Source: Streptomyces galbus (lineage in GTDB: Bacteria > Actinomycetota > Actinomycetes > Streptomycetales > Streptomycetaceae). From it: DNA of 64,000 nt. Positions 58,604-64,000 of the stretch are shown piece by piece. Both the position numbers and the translations under genes were made by a program. The first letter of the stretch is position 1; each line of letters starts with the position of its first letter. The notes beneath the pieces were generated by a model. That model saw only the letters and a program-made list of their open reading frames with translations, did not search any database and had not been told where the DNA came from. Where the stretch lies: NCBI RefSeq assembly GCF_005280195.1, contig NZ_SZPR01000019.1, positions 62,001 to 126,000 on the forward strand, written 5' to 3'.

Positions 58604-59179
58604 TCAGACGTTGACGCCGAAGTCCTGGGCGATGCCGACCAGGCCGGAGGCGTAGCCCTGGCCGACCGCGCGGAACTTCCACTCCGCGCCGTTGCGGTAG
58701 AGCTCGCCGAAGACCATGGCGGTCTCGGTGGCCGCGTCCTCCGACAGGTCGTAGCGGGCGATCTCCGCGCCGCCGGCCTGGTTGACGATGCGGATGTAGG
58801 CGTTGCGGACCTGGCCGAAGTTCTGCGAGCGGTTCTCGGCGTCGTAGATGGACACCGGGAAGACGATCTTGTCGATGTCGGCCGGGAGGGCGGCGAGGTT
58901 GACGTTGATCGCCTCGTCGTCGCCCTCGCCCTCGCCGGTGCGGTTGTCACCGGTGTGGACGATGGTGTTGTCCGGGGTCTGCTTGTTGTTGAAGAAGACG
59001 AAGTGGGCGTCGGAGTAGACCTTGCCCTGGGTGTTGACCGCGATCGCGGAGGCGTCGAGGTCGAAGTCCGTGCCGGTGGTGGTGCGGACGTCCCAGCCGA
59101 GGCCCACGGTGACGGCGGTCAGGCCCGGAGCCTCCTTGGTGAGCGAGACGTTGCCACCCTTGGACAGGCTTACAGCCAT
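58604..59179 (-). CDS. terD: TerD-family calcium-binding stress protein
   Basis: A 191-residue TerD protein. The signature TGTDFDLDASAIAV and PDNTIVHTGDNRTGEGEGDD hold the acidic residues that bind two Ca2+ ions; FGQVRNAYIRIVN and LVGIAQDFGVNV complete the fold. In Streptomyces these multi-copy proteins act in development and stress as well as tellurite tolerance. It is monocistronic with aaggga before the ATG. Confidence 0.93.
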   Translation of the reverse strand: MAVSLSKGGNVSLTKEAPGLTAVTVGLGWDVRTTTGTDFDLDASAIAVNTQGKVYSDAHFVFFNNKQTPDNTIVHTGDNRTGEGEGDDEAINVNLAALPADIDKIVFPVSIYDAENRSQNFGQVRNAYIRIVNQAGGAEIARYDLSEDAATETAMVFGELYRNGAEWKFRAVGQGYASGLVGIAQDFGVNV

Positions 59180-59355
59180 TGTTGGGAGTCCCTTCCCTCG
59201 TTCCGCGTGCGCGGTGGTGCCTTACGGGGCTTCGTACGGGCACGAAGCTACCTCTACCCCTAGGAACGCCGTCAGGGGGCGCGAAGGTTCCGCCCCCCTT
59301 TACTTTCTTTACCCTTCTCTAATTCGCGTGACGTGGACGGGTCAGAGCCGGGAAC

Positions 59356-59793
59356 ATGTACGGCATGTCCGGTCCCCATCTGATCCGCGGCTCCGTCTCC
59401 CTCCCGGAGGCCGAGCTCATGTGGCGTTTCTCGCGGTCGTCCGGGCCCGGCGGCCAGCACGTCAACACCAGCGACTCCCAGGTGGAGCTGCGCTTCGACC
59501 TGGCCCGCACCGAGGCCCTGCCCGAGGTGTGGAAGCGGCGCGCCCTGGAACGGCTGGCGTCCCGGCTCGTCGACGGGGTGATCTCGGTGCGCGCCTCCGA
59601 GCACCGTTCCCAGTGGCGCAACCGGGAGGCGGCCGCGGTGCGCCTCGCGGCGCTGCTCGCGGAGGCCACCGCGCCCCCGCCCAGGCCGCGCCGTCCCACC
59701 CGCGTCCCGCGCGGCATCAACGAGCGCCGGCTGCGGGAGAAGAAGCAGCGCTCGGAGACCAAGCGCGGCCGCTCGGCGAGGGACTGGGGCTGA
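59356..59793 (+). CDS. arfB: Alternative ribosome-rescue factor ArfB (peptidyl-tRNA hydrolase domain)
   Basis: A 145-residue class I release-factor-like protein that hydrolyses peptidyl-tRNA on stalled ribosomes. The catalytic GGQ is at residues 32-34 in SSGPGGQHVN, followed by TSDSQVELRFDL and the basic C-terminal tail (ERRLREKKQRSETKRGRSAR) that enters the mRNA channel. Stop-codon recognition domains are absent, as expected. The start is 59356 or the in-frame ATG at 59365. Confidence 0.92.
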   Translation: MYGMSGPHLIRGSVSLPEAELMWRFSRSSGPGGQHVNTSDSQVELRFDLARTEALPEVWKRRALERLASRLVDGVISVRASEHRSQWRNREAAAVRLAALLAEATAPPPRPRRPTRVPRGINERRLREKKQRSETKRGRSARDWG

Positions 59794-59820
59794 CGCGGCG
59801 CCGACGGCGCCAGTGGTGCC

Positions 59821-60393
59821 TCAGTCAAGTTGCCGGTAGCGCCCCCGGAAGTACAGCAGGGGCCCGCCCTCCGCGCTCGGCACCCCCGCGGTCAGGACGC
59901 GGCCGATCACCAGCGTGTGGTCGCCCGCCGCCACGACCTGCTCCGTGCGGCACTCCAGGGTCGCCAGCGCGCCGCCGACGAGCGGGGCGCCGGTGGCCTC
60001 GCCGCGGACGTAGGGGATGTCCTCGAAGAGCAGCCGGTCGCTGATGCGGCCCTTCATGGCGAACCGGCCGGCGATGTGCCGCTGGCTCTCGGAGAGCACG
60101 GAGACCGCCCACAGGGGCTGCTCGGCGAGCAGGTCGTCCATCCGCGAGCCCTCGCGCAGGCTGACCATCACCAGCGGCGGTTCGAGGGAGACGGAGACGA
60201 AGGCGGTGGCCGTCATGCCGACGTCCTCGCCCCGGGGGGCCGAGGGGTCGCCGGGGTCCAGCGGGGGCTCCTGCGCGGTCACCAGGACCACGCCGCCGGC
60301 CAGCCGGGACATGGCGGCGCGGAACTCGTCGTTGCTCACCCCCTCAGCATGCACAACGGGGGCGGCGGGGGCGGCGGGGGATGTGTTCGGCAC
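59821..60393 (-). CDS. Flavin reductase-like domain protein (FMN reductase)
   Basis: A 190-residue FMN-binding split-barrel protein of the flavin reductase group (FRAAMSRLAGGVVLVTAQ; GMTATAFVSVSLEPPLVMVS; AVSVLSESQRHIAGRFAMKG). It provides reduced flavin to a monooxygenase partner, which is not encoded nearby. The GTG at 60393 adds a Pro/Ala-rich leader; the GTG at 60336 is the other option but its gaggg site abuts the start. Confidence 0.82.
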   Translation of the reverse strand: MPNTSPAAPAAPVVHAEGVSNDEFRAAMSRLAGGVVLVTAQEPPLDPGDPSAPRGEDVGMTATAFVSVSLEPPLVMVSLREGSRMDDLLAEQPLWAVSVLSESQRHIAGRFAMKGRISDRLLFEDIPYVRGEATGAPLVGGALATLECRTEQVVAAGDHTLVIGRVLTAGVPSAEGGPLLYFRGRYRQLD

Positions 60394-60584
60394 GCTTCCC
60401 GACGCTAGTCTTCCCTCTCCGCGCCCCGCATCGGACCTCGGCCCGAAGCCGGTCCTAGGACCACGGTCCCGGCCGTGAGGTGCCGCGGCGCCCGGGGTCC
60501 CGAACCACCGGAAGCGCGGCAAACCCGGGAAAGGCCGCGAACACCGGGAAACGCGGAAATCTCCCCCAATTGTTCATGTTCTTA

Positions 60585-60600
60585 TGTGACTTGAGTCACA
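60585..60600. promoter_or_regulatory. Palindrome TGTGACT-TG-AGTCACA upstream of cdgB
   Basis: A perfect 7-bp inverted repeat, 165 bp before the cdgB start, in an AT-richer island (tgttcatgttcttatg). BldD is known to repress cdgB in S. coelicolor and prefers TNAC-type half sites, which occur here as TGAC/GTCA although with slightly short spacing. Nothing else is supported in the 60394-60765 gap. Confidence 0.5.
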
Positions 60601-60765
60601 AGGGCCATGAATTGTTGACCCTGTGTACCGACCGGGCTTCGCGCTGTGATTCAGTGGCGGGGACCGCTCAAGAACAGCAGCAGGACAGCAGCCCGACAGC
60701 TGCGGAGAACAGTACGCCGACGACAGACCCTTGATTCGCTGCGAAGTCTCGGGGGGAGGGCGAGC

Positions 60766-62430
60766 ATGGAGACCGAGTCGGAGCCGTACGTCCGTCTTGC
60801 CTCCCTGCGACAGCTGCACCAGGTCATGGCCGACATGAACACGGCCCGCAGCCTGGCGGACACACTGCAGACGGTCGCGGACGGCGTCGTCACCGCACTC
60901 GGCTACGAGCTGGCGTGCGTCAACCTCGTGCGCGCCGACGGGGACCTCGTGGTGGCCGCCTTCGCCGGCAACCCGGCGGCCGAAGCGCTGATCACCGGCC
61001 GGGTCGGCTCCCGCGAGTCCTGGGAGCGGCGGCTGACCATGGGCGAGCACTGGGGCGACCTGGTGTTCATCCCGCACACCGAGGGCTGGATCCTCGACGA
61101 CGACGACGTCCCGCAGTGGTACACCGACGGGCCCGCGCCGCGCTTCGAGGACGAGTGGCACCCCTCCGACCGGCTGTTCGCGCCGATGTACACGCCCTCC
61201 GTGCCCGGCGGCTCCGGCGGCGAGCTGATCGGCGTGCTGTCCGTGGACCGCCCGCGCAACGGCCGCCGGCCCGGCGCCTGGGGCCGCGAGGCGCTGCAGA
61301 TGTACGCCTTCCAGGCCGCCATCGCCATCAGCAACGCCCGGCTGCGGGCCAACATGCAGCGCGCCCTGGTCCGTCTGGAGCGCGAGCAGCAGGCCCTGCG
61401 CGCCAGCGAGGAATCCTTCCGCCAGGCCTTCGAGTACGCCCCCTCCGGCATGGCCATCGCCGAGATGGGCGGCGACCAGCACGGCCGGATCCTGCGCACC
61501 AACGACGCCCTGTGCCGCCTGCTGGGCCGCCCCGCCTCCGCGATGCGCCGCTACTCCTTCTCCGACCTCGTCCACCCCGAGGACATAGGCACCCTGCTGC
61601 GCACCTCCGCCGAGGGCGGCCGCGCGGAGCTGCGCCTCGGCCGGCGCGACGGCACCTACGTCTGGGTCAGCCTGCGCAACAGCGTCGTCGCCGACGCCGC
61701 CGACGGGCCGCGCTTCCTGCTCACCCACGTCGAGGACATAGAGGAGCGCAAGCGCCGCGAGCTCCAGCTCGCCCACCGCGCCTCGCACGACTCCCTGACC
61801 GGCCTGCCGAACTCCGCCGAGCTGCGCTCGCGCCTCTCCTCCCGCCTGTGCCGGCGGCCCGCCCACGCGGCGCTGGAGGAGACCTTCGACTCCCACGACG
61901 CCGCCTTCGGCCACGCGGTGCCCGACCTGAGCGGGCACGGCTTCGACTACCGCCCCGACCCGGTGGACGCCTTCGACGGCTACGACCACCACGTGCACAC
62001 CGTCGCCCCCGAGGAGGGCCGCGACGACGGCACGAAGGGGCTCGCGGTGCTCTTCTGCGACCTCGACGGCTTCAAGTCGATCAACGACCGGTTCGGGCAC
62101 AACGCGGGCGACGCCGTCCTCATCGAGGTCGCGCGCCGGCTCTCGCGGGGCGTGCGCGACGGCGACACCGTGGCCCGGCTCGGCGGCGACGAGTTCGTGA
62201 TCCTCGCCGACGGGCTGGGCCGGGCCGACGCCCAGGACCTCGCCGTACGGCTGCGCAACGAGATCATCCAGCCGATCCGCGCCGAGGGGCGGGCCGTGCG
62301 GGTGGGCGCCAGCTTCGGCATCGGCTGGGCGCACTGCGGCATGACGGCCGACGAGGTGCTGAAGTCCGCCGACGAGCGGATGTACGTCGAGAAACGATCT
62401 CGTCCCAAACAGCACCGGCGTGCCGGATGA
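60766..62430 (+). CDS. cdgB: Diguanylate cyclase CdgB (GAF-PAS-GGDEF)
   Basis: A 554-residue cytoplasmic c-di-GMP synthase that controls development in S. coelicolor (SCO4281 by synteny). A GAF domain (about 25-190, TARSLADTLQTVADGVVTAL), a short coiled coil (LVRLEREQQALRASEESF), a PAS domain (about 215-335) and a GGDEF domain. GGDEF is intact at about 473-477 in ARLGGDEFVI and the inhibitory RxxD site is present as RDGD five residues earlier, so it is active and product-inhibited. An unusual 60-residue acidic insert (about 365-425) splits the GGDEF fold. ATG 60766 follows ggggggaggg. Confidence 0.92.
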   Translation: METESEPYVRLASLRQLHQVMADMNTARSLADTLQTVADGVVTALGYELACVNLVRADGDLVVAAFAGNPAAEALITGRVGSRESWERRLTMGEHWGDLVFIPHTEGWILDDDDVPQWYTDGPAPRFEDEWHPSDRLFAPMYTPSVPGGSGGELIGVLSVDRPRNGRRPGAWGREALQMYAFQAAIAISNARLRANMQRALVRLEREQQALRASEESFRQAFEYAPSGMAIAEMGGDQHGRILRTNDALCRLLGRPASAMRRYSFSDLVHPEDIGTLLRTSAEGGRAELRLGRRDGTYVWVSLRNSVVADAADGPRFLLTHVEDIEERKRRELQLAHRASHDSLTGLPNSAELRSRLSSRLCRRPAHAALEETFDSHDAAFGHAVPDLSGHGFDYRPDPVDAFDGYDHHVHTVAPEEGRDDGTKGLAVLFCDLDGFKSINDRFGHNAGDAVLIEVARRLSRGVRDGDTVARLGGDEFVILADGLGRADAQDLAVRLRNEIIQPIRAEGRAVRVGASFGIGWAHCGMTADEVLKSADERMYVEKRSRPKQHRRAG

Positions 62431-62594
62431 GGTGCAGGTCAGCGCGGTGATGCGGTCCGGGTCACCCGTTCGGGCCTTGCGGAGCGGGTAGGCTCGCACT
62501 TCGCCACATGATTCAGACGCGCCCCGCGAGACGCCCACCGCGTCCCGGGTCGCCCCCGCATCCGCCCCCCGCACCTGTTGAGGAGTACGAAGGG

Positions 62595-63560
62595 ATGACG
62601 CCCGGCAACAACGGCGCGAGCACACCCGAGGACGACGACCCGTTCGGCTACCTCTACGCCGACGGACAGGCCAACGGAGCGCAGCCGCCCTCCAACAGCG
62701 GCTACGGCTACCCGAACGCGGTCGGCCGGGTGCGCACGGTCGGCGAGCGCCAGTACGGCCAGCAGCAGACCCAGCCGTACGGGCAGCAGCCGTCCTACGG
62801 ACAGCACGGCGCGCCCCCGCAGCAGCAGGCGGCGTACGGCAGGCCGAACGCCCACTACGCGGCGCCCGAGACGCTGCCCGGCGGGGCCCCCACGACCCGC
62901 CAGCAGGCGGCGTCCACCGGCGGCGGCCGGGGCCGCGGGCCCAACACCAAGGGCCTGCTGATCGGCGCGGTCGCCGTGGTCGCCGCGGTCGTCATCGGCA
63001 TCGCGGTGGCCATGGCCAACGGCAACACCGACGACGACAAGGGCGGCGGCAACGAGGCGGCGTCCACACCCACCACGTCCGCGAGCGCCTCACCCAGCGA
63101 GTCGAGCACCAGCGAGGCGAGCGACACCAAGCTGCCCGCCATCGAGGCCAAGGCGCTGCGGCTGGACGGCGGCGCCGCGACGTCCTCGGACGTCGAGGGG
63201 GCCCGGGCGGGCGGCGGCGTCTACGTCGGCAACCTGAACAACGTCGGCGCCTCGGTCACCTGGACGGTCAGCAGCATCCCCGACGACGGCGCCTACACGC
63301 TGTTCGCGCGCTACAGCACGCCCGGTGAGGACCAGTCCATGACCCTCACCGTCAACGGCAAGGTCTTCGGCACGAAGATGCCGCTGAAGAACTACGCCAA
63401 GGCCGCCCAGGGCGACTTCGCCCAGGGCTGGACCACGACGTACGCCTACCCGTCGCTGACCAAGGGCACCAACACCATCTCGCTGTCCTGCCAGGACGGC
63501 GACAAGTGCAACGTCCTGCTCGACCAGCTCTGGCTGAAGAAGGGCCAGGTCACCCAGTAG
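62595..63560 (+). CDS. Membrane-anchored protein with C-terminal CBM35/CBM6-like domain
   Basis: A 321-residue protein. The cytoplasmic N-terminal half is Gln/Gly/Pro-rich (YGQQQTQPYGQQPSYGQ), one TM segment follows (LLIGAVAVVAAVVIGIAVAM), then a Ser/Thr linker (PTTSASASPSESSTSEAS) and a beta-sandwich (VYVGNLNNVGASVTWTVSSI; GAYTLFARYSTPGEDQSMTL; TNTISLSCQDGDKCNVLLDQ) like carbohydrate-binding modules of family 35. It probably binds a surface or extracellular glycan. The ATG at 62595 follows gaaggg. Confidence 0.82.
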   Translation: MTPGNNGASTPEDDDPFGYLYADGQANGAQPPSNSGYGYPNAVGRVRTVGERQYGQQQTQPYGQQPSYGQHGAPPQQQAAYGRPNAHYAAPETLPGGAPTTRQQAASTGGGRGRGPNTKGLLIGAVAVVAAVVIGIAVAMANGNTDDDKGGGNEAASTPTTSASASPSESSTSEASDTKLPAIEAKALRLDGGAATSSDVEGARAGGGVYVGNLNNVGASVTWTVSSIPDDGAYTLFARYSTPGEDQSMTLTVNGKVFGTKMPLKNYAKAAQGDFAQGWTTTYAYPSLTKGTNTISLSCQDGDKCNVLLDQLWLKKGQVTQ

Positions 63561-63567
63561 CCCCGGA

Positions 63568-64000
63568 TCAGGCGGCGGTGACGTCCCCGGTCACCGCCAC
63601 GCGGTCCAGCAGGTCCCGGTAGGCCGCGGGGTCGAACTCGCCGGCCGCCGGGGCCAGGACCGTCGCCGCGGACAGGGCGACCGCGCGGGACAGGCGGTCC
63701 GGCCACGGCAGGCGGTCCACCAGGCCCGCCAGCAGGGCCGCCGAGACCGAGTCGCCCGCGCCCGTCGGGTTGCCCCGCACCCGGGCCGGCGCCGCCGCCC
63801 GCCAGCACCCCTCCGGGGTCACCGCGACCAGGCCGTCCGGGCCGAGCGTCGCCACCACCGCGCGTGCCCCGCGCCGCCGGGCGTCCTGCGTGGCCCGCGA
63901 CGGCTCGTGGGAGCCGGTCAGTTCGGCCAGTTCGCCGGCGTTGGGCGTGATGACGTCCGGGCGGGCGGCCACCCCGCGCCGCAGGGCCTCGCCGGCCGTG
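63568..64000 (-). CDS. PfkB-family carbohydrate kinase (C-terminal part, runs off the window)
   Basis: The C-terminal 144 residues of a ribokinase/1-phosphofructokinase-type sugar kinase. DVITPNAGELAELTG is the N-terminal end of the sugar-binding sheet visible here and RGNPTGAGDSVSAALLAGLV holds the anion hole and catalytic Asp. The rest lies beyond 64000. The GlcNAc/hexose kinase annotation of the S. coelicolor neighbour (SCO4285 region, from memory) would fit, but the substrate is not shown. Confidence 0.85.
   Translation of the reverse strand, partial: TAGEALRRGVAARPDVITPNAGELAELTGSHEPSRATQDARRRGARAVVATLGPDGLVAVTPEGCWRAAAPARVRGNPTGAGDSVSAALLAGLVDRLPWPDRLSRAVALSAATVLAPAAGEFDPAAYRDLLDRVAVTGDVTAA

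Noticed and set aside
56538..58682. 714-codon minus-strand frame
   Set aside because: Antisense to the M1 peptidase gene and out of frame with the GNAT gene; no domain.

Overview
The window is high-GC actinobacterial DNA, almost certainly a Streptomyces chromosome. Evidence: mycothiol gene mshA, the phoU | phoR-phoP cluster with a PHO box, carD-ispD-ispF-cysS-rlmB, the shared sugar-ABC ATPase msiK, a SCO4226-like nickel protein, a TerD protein and the diguanylate cyclase cdgB, in an order that (from memory, not searched) follows S. coelicolor from about SCO4190 to SCO4285. Coding sequence is dense, with frequent GTG starts, 4-11 bp overlaps in operons and strong GC-rich hairpin terminators between convergent genes.

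Layout. 0-14.9 kb is core: an APH-type kinase, a membrane protein, TetR, the RNA polymerase recycling ATPase HelR, an RraA-like protein, a 20-codon stub of a HAD phosphatase, GNAT, an XRE regulator with a His-rich tail, an HbhA-like protein, DUF2516, a receiver-PP2C phosphatase, an NlpC/P60 peptidase, a methyltransferase, mshA and a YbjN protein.

14.9-29.05 kb is an accessory island between the YbjN gene and gpmA. It starts with a frameshifted, truncated methyltransferase pseudogene and holds TetR + EamA exporter, a small membrane protein, the redox pair QorB/HxlR, a Nudix hydrolase and a three-gene set that I read as a CATRA conflict system: CHAT (caspase-like) protease with TPR-like repeats, a four-TM partner and a small helical partner. 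Next come an Mrr-type restriction nuclease, a tyrosine integrase gene split by an IS5-like element that carries a passenger gene, a 65-bp perfect palindrome, and a small membrane ORF. The 3' end and terminator of gpmA are duplicated imperfectly at 24.74-24.84 kb, so gpmA looks like the attachment site of a decayed element.

29.05-47.6 kb is core again: gpmA, MFS, DUF2000/AraC, nickel protein, Cys-rich mini-protein, phosphate control (phoU, phoR-phoP), lipoprotein, carD, isoprenoid genes ispD-ispF, cysS, rlmB, DoxX, a nucleotidyltransferase, msiK and tRNA-Thr(TGT). 47.6-49.2 kb is a small scar of a second integration at the tRNA: integrase remnant, OGG-fold protein, GNAT. 49.2-64 kb carries FAD oxidoreductases, a rhomboid-like protein, a drug exporter, quinone reductase, pentapeptide protein, an M1 lipoprotein peptidase, terD, arfB, a flavin reductase, cdgB, a CBM35-like surface protein and the end of a PfkB sugar kinase.

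Functionally, the core genes cover phosphate sensing, mycothiol and isoprenoid synthesis, transcription initiation/recycling and c-di-GMP signalling. The island is the part most likely to hold new biology.
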